In this document: one piece after another, positions 1 through 12,151 of the stretch
Layout of the letters: every line of letters starts with the position of its first letter
Position numbering within the stretch: the first letter of the stretch is position 1
Assembly (NCBI GenBank): GCA_015832175.1
Contig: WJXW01000005.1
Location: forward strand, 372,001 to 436,000
Source of the DNA: Paraphaeosphaeria minitans
Taxonomy: Eukaryota; Ascomycota; Dothideomycetes; Pleosporales; Didymosphaeriaceae
DNA length: 64,000 nucleotides
Direction: 5' to 3'
Position numbers and translations under genes: made by a program
The notes under the pieces: generated by a model
Seen by the model: only the letters and a program-made list of their open reading frames with translations
Database searches by the model: none
What the model was told of the DNA's origin: nothing

Positions 1-1
1 A

Positions 2-3000
2 CGCTCGATCTTATCACCTGGTGGCGACATTTCAACGCCAATGGCGGGACAGGCACTGAACGGTGTTGCCCAAGGCGCTCAAGGAGGTGTTGGTGCTGAG
101 AAGCGTGGCCCGGTTGAGTTCAATCACGCTATTAGCTACGTGAACAAGATCAAGGTTAGCTTTATGGACTTCAAATGGTTATTTGCGTGGTTACTGACAA
201 TGTTCTCAGAATCGGTTTGCGTCCCAACCAGATATCTACAAGCAATTTCTCGAAATTCTCCAAACATACCAGCGCGAGTCAAAGCCCATTCAGGATGTTT
301 ATGCACAAGTCACAAACCTTTTCGGCGCTGCCCCAGATCTGCTAGAGGATTTCAAGCAGTTCCTGCCCGAATCGGCGGCTCAGCATCGAGCCCAGCAAGC
401 GGCACGTCACAATGAAGAAGCTGCCATGCTGAGCAATGCACGCGGAGACGCAGGGTACGGCCAAGCACCCAACCATCAGCAAACACCCCGCGCGGATACT
501 TCACGTTTGCCACCAATGGGCAATTTTGCACCCACCCCCACAGCAAACCGGGACAACAAGAGGAAACGTGGTGAACGCCAAGGTGCAGGTGCAGGTGTAG
601 CCGCAGCTACTATACCTACTCCCATGCCACAAGATGCCCAGCAATCTAGCGTACGCAGTACGTATGGACAAGCAAATGCTCATAAGGTACGTTTGTTGTG
701 TTTGCTACCTTTCAACTTCTTCAAGCTCGTCTCCTTTGGTCGCTGGAAATCATTGTGTCCACACGTACACTCTTCACTCTATCACTCGTTGCTTTGGCCT
801 ATGCGACTCTGTTCCCATTCTATTACCGTCTTTCTTTTCCTTCAACCCTTTCCTCATCATTTGCTGCAATGTCCGTCCTAAAATCCCAAATGAAACGGGG
901 TTACCATTCTCTTTGCGACATTACTAACTGCAAAAAGCGCGCCAAAACAGGCCATGCGAAGCAACCCATCGTCGTGGATGCTACGCCATTGTCACCGACA
1001 CTCATTCCAGCACCGCCGGCACCAATGCCTCCAACTACGACAACGAACCCCTCTCAGGAGGATTTGGCCTTCTTCGATCGAGTAAAAAAATTCATCGGCA
1101 ACAAGAACACCATGAACGAGTTCCTGAAGCTATGCAATCTTTTCTCTCAGGATCTAATCGACAAAAGCTTGCTCCTATACCGTGCTCAATCGTTCATTGG
1201 TGGTAATCAAGAGCTTTACGCGTGGTTCAAGAGGTTCCTCGGTGAGGATGAAGAGCAATCGTCAACGCAGCCGAAGACCGTGAACTCCCGCGTGTCTCTG
1301 TCCAATTGCCGCAGCTTCGGGCCCAGCTATCGATTGCTGCCCAAGCGGGAGCGCGAGCGGCTCTGCAGTGGCCGGGATGAGCTTTGTCGATCTGTTCTGA
1401 ATGACGAGTGGGCTTCGCATCCAACCTGGGCGTCTGAAGACTCCGGCTTCGTCGCTCATCGCAAGAACCAATTCGAGGAAGGTCTCCATCGAATTGAGGA
1501 GGAACGTCACGACTACGATACAAATATCGAAGCATGCAGTCGGACGATCCAGCAGCTTGAGCCGATCGCCGGCCAGCTTCTCACGATGAAGCCCGAAGAT
1601 CGAGCCAACTTTGTTCTTCCCCCTGGTCTTGGTGGTCAGAGCGAGACCATCTACAAGAAAGTCATCATGAAGATCTACGGTCGAGAGCGAGGTGCGGAGG
1701 TCATTCGTGAGCTCTTCCAAATGCCCTGGAGTGTTGTCCCGGTTCTTCTTCATAGGCTGAAAGCAAAACTCGAGGACTGGAAGGCGGCTCAGCGCGAGTG
1801 GGAAAAGGTCTGGCGGGATCAGACGCAGAAGATCTTCTGGAAGTCGCTCGACCATCAGAGCTTGACCGTAAAAGCCAACGACAAGCGCCAGTTCCAGCCG
1901 AAAACGCTGCAGAACGAGATTCAGGTCCGATACGAAGAACAAAAGCGGCTTCAGGAGATCCAAGAGATCACTCAGCCCGACTATCAATTCAAATTCTCGT
2001 TCTCGGACGAGGACGTGCTGTACGATGTCGCACACCTCATCTTGACCTACGCGGAAAACCTCCCCGGCGACTACTCTAAAGTCACCCCCTTCATCAAGGA
2101 GTTCGTACCACTGTTCTTTGGCATTGACAGTGCTAAGTTCGAGCAACACGTTCAGGTATTTGCTCGTGAGTCCTCGACCAATGGATCGGGTGAGGACACG
2201 CCAAGCGCCGACGAAGATGTCTCTCAGCGCGCACAGAAACACAAGAAGGGAGACTTGCGCCGCGATGTGCTGGACCCCCGTGGCAAGTCACGTAAAGATA
2301 AGGAGGGCAGCACTGCCTCTGTCAGCCGCGACAGCTCACCTGGCGCGACATCTGCGGGAGAGGAGGAGGCGGCCGTCCAGAGCTCAAACTCTGCAAGTCA
2401 CGATGAACGGCCCTCTGCCACGTGGGTTTCTCACACTACCGAGCAACTCGAAAACCGAGACCCTGATCCGGAGGAACCTTACCGCCGCAGCGAGTATAAC
2501 ATGTATGCGAACGCATCCATCTACAACTTCTTCCGCATGTTCGTCTTTCTTTACGAACGACTCTTCAAGCTCAAGGAACGGGAGGATGAAGTATGCAAGA
2601 TTGTCGCCCGAGCTCAAATGCCTAAGCCGGCGCACGAGCTCAAGATGGTAGACAAGATGCCTTCAGACTTTTTCAAAGACACTTCGGAAGGCGCGAACTA
2701 CTATCAGCAAGTATTGGAAATGCTCCAAGATCAGATCAGTGGCGAGGTCGACATGGCCCAGATTGAAGAGACACTTCGCCGATACTACCTGCAGGTTGGG
2801 TGGCAGCTGTACTCCTTTGATAGGTTGCTCAATTCGCTCGCTAGGGCATGTGGCAACGTCGTCAACAACGACAGCAAAGATAAGAGCCTCGATATCTACA
2901 ACTTGTTCAGGAAGGACAGGGTCAACGACACGACTACGCACCGGGCGGAGATTGCCTACAGGAAGCAGGTTGAGAAGTACACCAAGGACGCCGATACTTA

Positions 3001-3600
3001 TCGCATCACCTTTGTAAGTTACTAGCCCTTCCACGAAATACCATTATTAATGCGCAACAGGATCCAAGCCAAGTGGAGGCGTACGTGCGACTCTTCAAGA
3101 AGGATGACCCGACGTTCGAATTCAACCAGCTTGACAAGATCCGCAGTTGGCGAGCTTATGTCGCGTCCTACATGGCTGTCGAGCCCACCGAAACACTCGA
3201 GTTCAACAAGCTTCGACATCCATACCTAAGTAAACGCTTGGCAAAGATCGAAGATGTGAACGAGGACGACCGCTTCGACACTTTGAAATCAGAAGACAAA
3301 ATCACCGTCTCCATCATCCCAGAGACATACACGATGAAGTTCATTGCGAGCGAGCCTCTCGGTACCGGAGGTGTACAATACTTTGTGCAGCCTGATGCGA
3401 TTCGTTCCGGTGCTGGTTCCAAGGAGGAGTACGAGGCCTTCGTGGAGTCACACAAGGAGCGCGCTCAGGAGTTCTTCGTGCGCAACAACGAGTGGATGAA
3501 GAACCTCGACCGCGACGAAGTGGATAAGAACAAGGCCAAGTTCAGGAAGGACTTGGACGAGCCTCAGAAGGTTGAGGATGTGGAGATGACTGATTCCTAA
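2..3600 (+). CDS. sin3: Transcriptional corepressor Sin3 (5' partial)
   Basis: The reading frame is open from base 2, so the N-terminus (including PAH1) lies outside the window. Exons read 2-154, 210-686, 938-3013 and 3061-3600, giving 1081 visible residues. The first two exons encode a PAH2 domain ([14 protein letters not shown] then [18 protein letters not shown]). Exon 3 carries PAH3 (from about base 1066) and then the Sin3 histone-deacetylase-interacting region ([32 protein letters not shown]). The C-terminal Sin3_C region runs to an acidic end. The protein is the scaffold of the Rpd3-type histone deacetylase complex in the nucleus and is recruited by DNA-bound repressors. A low-complexity, charged insert near 2170-2440 separates the HDAC region from the C-terminal domain. 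The 251-bp second intron is long for this locus. Family assignment is secure. Confidence 0.96.
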
Positions 3601-4231
3601 ATGTGCGCATAGTAATATGCGCGCGCCTTGTTCCATTTTCCCAGACTGAGTGGTTTTCGGAACTGCGAAGTCTTATTTTCGCCAATTGATTTGGTTTTCA
3701 TGTCACTGTAAGCTAGCTAGTTTTGTAATGTGTGCATGGCATCTGCGAGGCTGGGGTACGGCGTGCAAATCATACACGGGAACGACATGTGGGCTTGTCG
3801 GGGTTTGGTACTTGCTGCGCTCCTTTGATACACCTGACTACTCTCTATATCCACTTACAGTTTGATGTCTCTTTTCTTTGGAAAATGGTAGCTGGGCTTC
3901 GGTCCTCCACAAAAAGTCTTATCTCGCCGTGAATGCTCCGTCGCATGATATTTGCGAATCGTAAGAGGGAATATTGTCAGGTGCTGCACGTGGCACATCG
4001 CGGGTGTAGACTTTCTCGCACGCACAAGCACGTGAACATAAACCCCGCTGCCGTCATAGACACTCGTTCCCCACTTGCGAAGCTAGACCACCCCTCTACG
4101 GTAATGTTTGTAAGCTTCAACCAGCAGTACTATCATCGGAGCTCTTTATTGCGCAATTTGACTTGTACATATATTATCTGCTTACCCTTCAGCATCCCGT
4201 CTCCTCAACATACCATCCTGATAACACGGCC
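3601..4231. other. Intergenic, SIN3 3' end to DsbA-like gene
   Basis: This holds the 3' untranslated region of SIN3 and the 5' region of the downstream gene, both read rightward. I see no convincing coding frame or RNA. Confidence 0.5.
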
Positions 4232-5010
4232 ATGGCACTCGCACCGCGTTTCGCAGGACAGAAGCTGGCTTCCAGCTCCATCCAACCCAAAGCCGTACAC
4301 ACGCTGGAGCTGTGTAAGTTCACACCACGCGCTCGACCGTCCTACCGCTAACGACCCACTCCACCCCATCTAGACCTCGACTACGTCTGCCCCTTCTCCG
4401 CCAAGCTCTTCAAAACCGTCTACTCGTCGCCCCTCCGCGACGCGTTCCTCCAGAAATACGGCGACCGCGTCGTGACCATCTTCCGCCAGCAGATCCAGCC
4501 GTGGCACCCGTCGTCGACGCTCGCCCACGAGGCCGGGTACGCGGTGCTCAAGCTGTCGCCAGACAGGTTCTACGCCTTTTCGGAGGTGCTGTTTGAGCGG
4601 CAGAAGGAGTTTTTCGACGTGAGCGTGGTGAACGAGACGAGGAACGAGACGTACAAGCGACTGGCCAAGATCGCGGGCGAGGTCGGCGTGGATGAGGGGA
4701 AGGTGTTTGCGCTGTTGAAGATTTCGGATCAGCCGGGGGAGGATGGGAGTTTGAACAGTGGGAATGGGGTCACGGATGCGGTCAAGTTGCAGGTCAAGGC
4801 GAATCGGTTGGTGGGGGTGCATGTGACGCCGGTGGGTTGGATCACTTTTCTTACTTCCGCGACTGGATCTGCAATGCCTGATGCGGTTTGCTCGTCTAGA
4901 AGCTAACATTATCGCAGACGGTTGTGTTTGATGGCGTCGTGAATAACGACATCTCGAGTAGCTGGACGAAGGAACAGTGGGAAGAGTGGCTCGAGAAGAA
5001 TGTGGTTTGA
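4232..5010 (+). CDS. DsbA-like thioredoxin-fold protein
   Basis: Exons 4232-4313, 4374-4831 and 4918-5010 give 210 aa. The chosen start has a good context (gccATGG). The protein shows a DsbA/2-hydroxychromene-carboxylate-isomerase style thioredoxin fold: a beta strand, then DYVCPFSAK at residues 30-38, a helical insert, and the cis-Pro strand HVTPTVVFDG near the C-terminus. The active-site position is C33-P-F-S36, so the second cysteine of a CxxC redox centre is absent. It is therefore more likely a glutathione-type or structural member than a dithiol oxidase. There is no signal peptide, suggesting a cytosolic protein. The substrate cannot be read from sequence. Confidence 0.88.
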
Positions 5011-5584
5011 CTACCTGGGAACGAAGATGCGCAGCCCAAGGGAAGATTGTAGACATGGGTTGTACTTTTGAGACAGAATGGTCCTGGTGGATACGAGTAG
5101 CTGTCTTTGGATAGGGCACATCACAAGCTCCTGAGCCGTTCAAAGTTATTCTCGATTCAAGTCATTTTCAGGCCTGTCGTAGTAGCCCATTCGGATTTTC
5201 AACATTCTTTCACATTTCCAAGTAGTGTTTGTATGATCTGGGTACACTAACAGTACGCCTTAATGGACAGCTCGTCGAGTCTGTCGAGATTGACGGGTGC
5301 TGGGAGAGGACGGAGAAGCCCCTGCCAGTGAAGCTTTACAGTGGGTATGGAAGGAATGTAATGAAAGAGTGGGAGATACTAGTACAGCGACTGACCGTGA
5401 GTATTCGACCCCATCATCTCACACTGTATCTCATAGTCAATGTCAACGATACTAAAACCGCGAGAGCTGTCCTGAAGCCACTCGATCGACTTCCGACGCT
5501 CATAATTTGAATTCTTCGTCATACCGCCATCCAACCTTTTCGCCTTCCGGCGTCCAGACCATTTAAAATCCGACCCCGGGCGCT

Positions 5585-5986
5585 ATGCCGCGCCTAGAGT
5601 TATACCTGTTTCTTTCCTCCCTCGCACGGGACGCTCTGAGGGATGTCCAGTATCTGGAATGGATCTTACCACAATTCAAGAATTACAACACGGCCCCCAA
5701 GTCTGCCCCTGCTGACTATCTCGACACCATTGAACTGATGGCCCGAGCCATGGTTCTCCCAGAACCCACGCTCTTCCTAGATGTCCGAGGAGGCATCAAA
5801 ATCGAGGGCTCGATAGAGGGTGATTGCTTCTACTGGCAAGCGCGGGTGGCTTCTGACAATAAGGTCTACGACGGGGTGCTCCATCCGCTGCGAAGGCTGG
5901 ATGGTGTTTTCTTTGTTTATCTGCAGCGCGTAAAAAGGAAGTTCCCACAAGGCGGTTGTGCATACGACAACGACGAGATGAAATAG
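5585..5986 (+). CDS. Hypothetical protein, possible gene fragment
   Basis: An open frame of 133 aa begins MPRLELYLFLSSLARDALRD and contains YLEWILPQF. The composition and hydrophobic patterning look protein-like. It resembles F-box-associated lineage-specific families I associate with Dothideomycetes, but that is an impression, not a domain match. A second protein-like stretch at 5229-5396 (including GCWERTEKPLPVKLYSGYG) lies upstream in a different frame. I could not join the two by a clean GT-AG intron, because candidate acceptors run into stops. The locus may be a decayed or mis-split gene. Confidence 0.4.
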   Translation: MPRLELYLFLSSLARDALRDVQYLEWILPQFKNYNTAPKSAPADYLDTIELMARAMVLPEPTLFLDVRGGIKIEGSIEGDCFYWQARVASDNKVYDGVLHPLRRLDGVFFVYLQRVKRKFPQGGCAYDNDEMK

Positions 5987-6804
5987 AAGAAGGCGGTCAT
6001 GGGAGGGGAACGAACGAGGGGCAAACCGTGTGGTTAGGTTTGAGGGGCGGCGGGAAGGGGTGTGGGGCGGACTTGGGGAGTAGAGCAGTACGGGGACTTT
6101 GATGCCCGTTTCGAATAGTTGAGATCAGTGACGAGTGCGTCTGTGGGATATATCAAGATGGCGAATTTTCTGAGCGCGGATAGATATAAGAGATGAACTG
6201 GTGTGTCGTGCGGGTACCCTTTCAGCACGATCAGCATGTTCGTGATAGGGCAGTAGGTCTGGATAGGCAGTGATTCAGTCGTTATTACTTAGCTCCTTAA
6301 GAATCTATTATCTTACCTACAAGCTTGTCACCTCCCTGCGTTCCGTCACTGCTTTCACGCACAGAACGAGTTCTGGCGTACACGCTTCGCTTGGTGCGGG
6401 TACTAGGACATCGTTTCGCAGGACAATTTCAGAGACAGATCTTGGCTCGCACACCTTCGTCCCACCGGCTCACCAAATTCATATCTAAATAGCTAGAAAA
6501 TCGGGCCAAAACCACCGCCAGTGAGGAATCAGAGGGCCTCGAGATAGGTGCGGTTAGAGAGCAGGGCTGCGTGTGCCGGCTACATAACATATATAGCAAA
6601 ACGTCCAATCAATTGTGCTTATTTCCACGATCGACTCGATCGCCGTCTGCACCGACAATGGAACGGCATAGAGCTGTGGTTGTGGATTGCAGTTAGCGAT
6701 GGGCAGGCCACATCGAGATTCCTCTGATTCGATCCGCTGACTAAGACGTATGACATCAGTTGGGACCCTGCCTCACATGGCAAATGGACGTGGCTGCCCA
6801 TGCT
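5987..6804. other. Intergenic region upstream of Zn2Cys6 gene 3' end
   Basis: No coding frame with protein-like composition is visible on either strand. It lies downstream of the fragment at 5585-5986 and downstream of the convergent regulator gene. Confidence 0.4.
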
Positions 6805-9255
6805 TCATTTGTGGAAATCACTCGCGCCCTCGCCCTCCTCCGACTCATCGATGCGCGTAAACTCCTCAAACATGTCCATGTCCTCGAAGCGCGCAATCAG
6901 AGCGCTGACGTCCGCCGCATCCCGGTCCCGCACCGCAAGATCCAAGTCGAGCTTGTAAGTGCTGCGCTGCGTCTGCTGCTGTCCTTCCCGCCGCAGCCGC
7001 ACCCGCTTCGCCTTGCCGTCTTGGTAGAAGCCCTCTTGCATCACCCGCGTGGCGTCTTTGTGGGAGATGGCGCCGTAGCGGACGGCGATGGCGAGGAGCG
7101 ACTGCACGAAATCTTCAACGGCGGCGTAGCAGATGAAGAGCTTGGAGTAGCAGTGCATGCACAGCCAGAAATAGAAGGGCCACTGTGGGTCCGACTGGTC
7201 TTTTACAATGGTGTTGAACACGTAGAGGAGGGCGGTTTGCCAATATAAATGGTGGGCCGCGGAGGGGTGCTGGGAAGTATATTCGACAATTATGCCCTTG
7301 AGTTCTGAGGGGGTTAGTGGTGGATCAACGAATGGAGAGATGAGGCTTACGGTGCACAGACGAAGCGAAGATGGCTCCAGGTGAGTTTTGCTTCTGGTAG
7401 AACTCGCGGAAGCCGTCGTCTCTCGGGCGAGTGATGAAGGGCCGGAAAAGGTCCGTGATGAGGGTATGAAGGAATATGCTAACCAGACGTCAGGAGATGC
7501 ACGCAGTCCGGAGTAACCAACACTCACTGGAAGTCAAGCACTGGAGCGTAGTCCGCGCCTGCACCTCTTCGCATGCCATTTGGCAGGCTATCTACAAATT
7601 CGAGCAGCTGACTGAACTGCTGCAAGGCAAAGGCTAGTGGCGGTGGCGTTTTTGAGCCAGTCGTATCTCGCACAACCAAAAATATCCCAGAAGCGTAAAC
7701 CGACAATTTACACAAATGGTAAAATACACGACCTGCATCGTGGCTGCGAAGAATCTTGAGGTTCGCGAAGACCTCCGATTCATTGTCCTCGGGCGGCTTC
7801 GGTATCGAAACCCTTGGCTCATATTGCGTTGACAGTGCGAGGTAGAATTGCGCTTGTAAGCTATGTCATGTAAGTAAGGCGCTTGAGGAATGAAACGGGC
7901 TCGCTGACAGCTCACATGTGTAGATTGAACACCCCCCAGGTGGTATGCGCCAATGCCCGCTGAGCCACAGGAGATAGCATCGAAATTTGTGCATCATCGA
8001 GTACGTTTTTCACGCCGAACAGATTCAGGCGCTTAGCCATATCGGAAGCTTCGTGGAGTATTTCAAATTCCCTACCCGAGCCATGGCCACCATGAGACAA
8101 GAACAGTAGCGAAAGACCGGCAATCGTCAGTATGGAGTCCTTCTTTTCTGCACGCCAAAGCATTTCTGCCTCTTTCTCGAATTCGAAGCTTTTGGAGGCC
8201 GCATCGGGGTCTTTCGACGAGTACGCTTGCTAGCACTAGTCAGCGAGGCCGCATATAACAGCTACATTTGTTCTACGCACAGAGGCGAATGCTAGCAGAG
8301 AAGTGACAAGGAATGAAGAACAGCATTCGTGCTTACGCTCGATCAGGTCTTTCAAAAACAGCCACGCATCGAACAAGCCTAACGTAGGATGATCGTTCTC
8401 CAGGTACATGCAGATGGCGCTCGCGGCGAATTCATCAGTCACGTCGACTGTGGACCAGTATTTTATCCTCAGGTCGTCTAAGAGCGGGTCTATGCTTTGC
8501 GGAAATCCTCCGTCGGTCTCGATATTCGGCTCAGCTTGAGCACGGAGAAGGTCTTGCGGATTGTCGCCCAACTCGCGTGGGTCTGCAGAAGACGCAGCAA
8601 AACTTCCGGACGCCGCTTTCTCGGGAGGGAGATCGTGTGCCAGCATCCGCGTGGACTCTAGGAGAGTGGTCTTCGCTAAAATCGCGCTTCGTGTCAAATC
8701 GAGGGCAGGATAAGCCGCTGAGTGGTCGACCATGAGCTTGAACTCCGTTTCCGAGTGCGCGAGGGGCAAAGCGGCAAGCGCAGTCTCTCTTTGCGAGGGC
8801 TGGACCATCGACAGGTTCCCGTCTCGGATGTTCTTCAAGATGGACTGCGGGTTTGCCGAGTTCCTCACTAACTGCAAGACAGCATGGGCCTCATCATCCG
8901 GCATGGTACGGAGATGGTCGATGAGTTCGTTGAGCGTCTTGTTCTCGCGTCTGAGGGCCTGCAGCCTCGTCTCGGATTCGTCCTTGGTGAGGTAGTAGCA
9001 TTCTGTCTGGCGGGTTTCGCAGGCAGCACACACAGGGCGGACGCTATTGCACTGAACAGACGCGCATCAGGCAAGAGCTCATAGCAGAAGCTGGAGATGT
9101 TATCAACGTACCGCCGATTTCCGCTCACGACATGGCTTGCAAGCAATGGCCGCGCGCTTCCTCTTCTTATTCTCGTCTGGCGGAGGTTCGAGGAGTGGGT
9201 GCGGGCCGAGAGGGCGTGGAGCTAAGGGTCTACCCTGGACGTGCCCGTAGTCCAT
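6805..9255 (-). CDS. Zn2Cys6 fungal-specific transcription factor
   Basis: Six exons on the minus strand (9255-9112, 9051-8281, 8229-7916, 7860-7528, 7478-7351, 7304-6805) give 729 aa with every splice in frame. A basic stretch (NKKRKR) precedes the binuclear cluster, with cysteines at 39, 42, 49, 56, 59 and 66 in canonical spacing C-x2-C-x6-C-x6-C-x2-C-x6-C. The first intron cuts between residues 48 and 49, inside the cluster. A leucine-rich coiled-coil linker follows (ETRLQALRRENKTLNELI). The rest matches the large helical middle-homology region of fungal regulators, including FEFEKEAEMLWRAEKK and WPFYFWLCMHCYSKLFICY. The start ATG is the only one that keeps the basic stretch. The target genes are unknown, and no metabolic cluster sits beside it. 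Confidence 0.9.
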
Positions 9256-10153
9256 CAGCGATTAGTCGAGGAACGTCGATGCGCGAATCGGTGTACAGGC
9301 AGTGTAAAGCGAAAACACATGATCGGGTTCAGGAGGGGTGTATGAGATTCGAGAATAAATTGGCCCTGCGACGATGGCGAAGCTAAACAAGGAATTAAAG
9401 ATCGAGGCAGTGGGATACTGTGCCGAGCGAATGAGGTCTCTGGAAACACCGATCACGATTCCCTGGGAGCGTTCGTGACGGCGACGCTTTTGGCCTATTA
9501 TTCGCCGCAAATGTTCCCGTCGACCCTCTCGACGGAACGTTCGAGATGCTGGGCTTCCGCGGAGAAGGTTCCAGATTCTATCGGGGAGGTGGCGCTTACC
9601 CGCACGATGGGAGTTCGCCGCCACCTGGTAAGGCCACCACGGCAAGCATGATAGCGCGGATACATTGTTCGGCAGCGGTTTGAAGGACATGAAGGATTTG
9701 CGCTCACGGCATCGAGTGCGTGTTCTTCAGCTTCGGGAGAAGCACTAGCGCCTTTGGGATGCTAGGAGGCACACGCGTAAGGTTGACGTGTACAGATATT
9801 CCATCACACAAAGTCTTTTCGCAAGCAACGTGGTTTGGAAGAGGTAGGTAGACATTACTACGAGATAGGTAGCCCAACGAGAGGACCAAGCACGGTGAAA
9901 GGGTATCTTTCCAGCTCCGGAAGGAAAAGAAAGAAAGAAAGAAAGAAAGAAAGAAAAATTCAAACCAAACTCCGTACCGTTCGTTCCTCTCGTAATGCAT
10001 CACGCGACCCCTTCGAAGAGACGGCACAGGGAGACGATACATCTATCCTACCGCCGGTCACGACTTGCCGTTCCATCCACGTTCATGATACTTGCCACCG
10101 TAGCCAACACACGTGCGTAACAAGACGATGGACTTTGCTCCAGCGTAGGTGCT
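9256..10153. other. Intergenic 5' region of the Zn2Cys6 gene
   Basis: This contains the promoter side of the regulator gene and the 3' side of the GPI-protein gene. It includes an AAAG microsatellite. Reading frames here look like chance frames. Confidence 0.45.
9925..9957. repeat. (AAAG)n microsatellite
   Basis: About eight copies of an AAAG tetranucleotide lie in the intergenic region. It is a purine run on the plus strand. Confidence 0.9.
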
Positions 10154-10916
10154 CTATAAAGTGAGGAACACGGCGCCGACGACCAGCAAGCCCAAGGCGA
10201 GCCCGTCGACAGCCACGATGCCCACGCCGGCGGTGAACTGCGGCGGCGTGGCAGACGCGGTGCCCGTGGCGGAGACGCCCGAGCCGGACGAGTGCGGCGC
10301 GGTGTGGGAGGGGACCACGGTCCAGGTGCCGTTGGTCGTCGGGTACGGAGCGACCGGGACGAATCTGCGTGCGAGGTGTCAACATGGTGCTTTCTGAGCA
10401 GTCTTGGGAAAGGATGCTACGTACGAGAGAGACGTCGAGGTGATGACGACGGATGGCTCCGAGGCGGTCACGTTGGGGTTCACAGGCGCAGGGGTTGGGA
10501 GGACGGGCTCTGCGCTTGAGGAGAGGGCCGGGGACTCCGAGGGGGTCGAGGAGACCACGATGATGTTGGAGGGGTGCTGTGGGTGGGTTAGCGGGTGCTT
10601 TTTGCGAGGTGTGGATGTGAATGGGGATGGGGATGGGAGGGAGCTTACTTGTGGCTTGGTGACCGTCACCGTCGTCGTGGTGAAGATGGTGGTAGTCACG
10701 CAGGCGGTGGTCTCGTCGGCGGCGCTGGAGAGGCGGTCAGCGGGGTGCTCGATGAAGGTGTTGTCGAGGGAGCGACAGGCGCCATGTATCGCCGCGAGTT
10801 CACAGCCGCGAGAAGTACTGCATGCGCCCGCGTGAAGCAACTCACCTAGTCTCATTGGCAGCCGCGATAGCGAGCGCCATCTGGCCAACGACCATGAAGA
10901 AAGTAGCGGGCTTCAT
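10154..10916 (-). CDS. GPI-anchored Ser/Thr-rich cell-surface protein
   Basis: Exons 10916-10846, 10724-10649, 10576-10425 and 10364-10154 give 169 aa. The N-terminus MKPATFFMVVGQMALAIAAA is a signal peptide. It is followed by a Thr/Val-rich stretch (TTTIFTTTTVTVTKPQ), a Ser/Pro/Thr-rich middle expected to be O-glycosylated, and a possible N-glycosylation site (NGTW). The C-terminus is a hydrophobic tail preceded by small residues, as in a GPI-attachment signal (VDGLALGLLVVGAVFLTL to the stop). There is only one cysteine in the mature protein. The likely location is plasma membrane or cell wall, in a structural or surface role. The three introns all have clean GT-AG ends and fix the frame. 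No enzymatic domain is visible. Confidence 0.82.
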
Positions 10917-12151
10917 GTTGCAATGATCGAAGAGCTCGGAAGTGACAGTGTAGTAGACGACGTCTAGCCGTGTAGCAGAGTGACTTGGAGAGCAAGGGAA
11001 AGAGAGTGAGGGAAAGAGAGTGTGGGCGACGAGCTGTCAACGAAGGAGTGTGGCGGAAAGAAAGGTATGCAAAGAGAGTGTGTGTTGTGTTGTGTGGTGT
11101 GGTGTGAAGAAGCAGTCGCGTCGCCTGTCGACGTTGTTTATATAAACCCACGGCACGGCACGGGGCAACCTCTGGCTGCCTTACAAAGCCGGGTCGAAGC
11201 GAGCAAACGCGCACAAAGGCGCCGTTCACTTGAGGAATCAACCGGCCATTGTCGATTGCAAGCGGGGTCTCTATTGTACGGCGGCTGTGAGGGGCTTCGA
11301 GCTGTTTGCTGGCCGTGCGACGGCGTGCTCGTGGCAGAGCTTCAGCATGGGGATGCGATAGGTGCGATGGGGGATCAGGCAATTAAACAGAGGGTTGGGC
11401 ACGGCATGTCACGATGTTGGTGCTTGGTGTTGGGCTGGAGGGACATGGTACGACGGTACCACGCGATGGGTAGCTGAGTGGCTGCAAGGACAGACGTTTG
11501 CGATTGTGATGGCAGCGAACGAAATGAGAAGCACCTTTCAATGGCGTTGTTCGGCGATTGACACCGGTGGTCTTGGATGGAGTTATCCAGACAAAGAAAC
11601 GAGGCTTTTGATCCGGCTGGTACATTGGACATTGTAGACAACACCTCGCTATCCTGAATCTGTCTACGGCATCATACAGACATACCCTGCATACCTAGCA
11701 CGCTCGCCATCGTGACCAGTTTGCCCGTGCTACGTCCCTGCGTGGCAGTATCACTCCAATTTCTGTCCCGTCACACGCAGCTGAAACGGATTGGACACAT
11801 CTTCGTGGCCAAAGTAACACTGTAATCTTCCCCTTCCTGGAATCGTTCGCAACTTTACACTCGTCGTTCGACTCTTTGACTGCCCTACCATACAAGCGGC
11901 AATGTCCGGACTCAAGGCCAGCAGCATGACCACTGTACTGCTGAGGGCGGCACGACGACGGTGTCCCCAACTTTAGCTTCTCGAGATCATCTGGTGTGCC
12001 GCCTCATTGCGCTCCGTCACCGCTTCCACGCACGATCGATATGATGTTGAATGCATTTCACTTGAGACTCGAGGACGATGCTTCGCATCCCAGAAGCTTA
12101 GCTACTATATATTGGCCGATTCAGATATCTACATACAAGCCGCCGTATATC
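10917..12151. other. Intergenic region upstream of the GPI-protein gene
   Basis: It contains a GT-rich run at about 11078-11107 and a TATAAA-like element on the minus strand near 11147-11154, roughly 230 bp upstream of the GPI-protein start. No supported gene. Confidence 0.4.

Noticed and set aside
1262..2242. 326-codon open frame on the minus strand opposite SIN3
   Set aside because: It lies fully antisense to conserved Sin3 coding sequence and has no recognisable domain. It is a mirror frame of biased codon use.
9925..9957. AAAG run as a possible retrotransposon poly-A-like tail
   Set aside because: No element body or target-site duplication can be seen. It is best described as a microsatellite.
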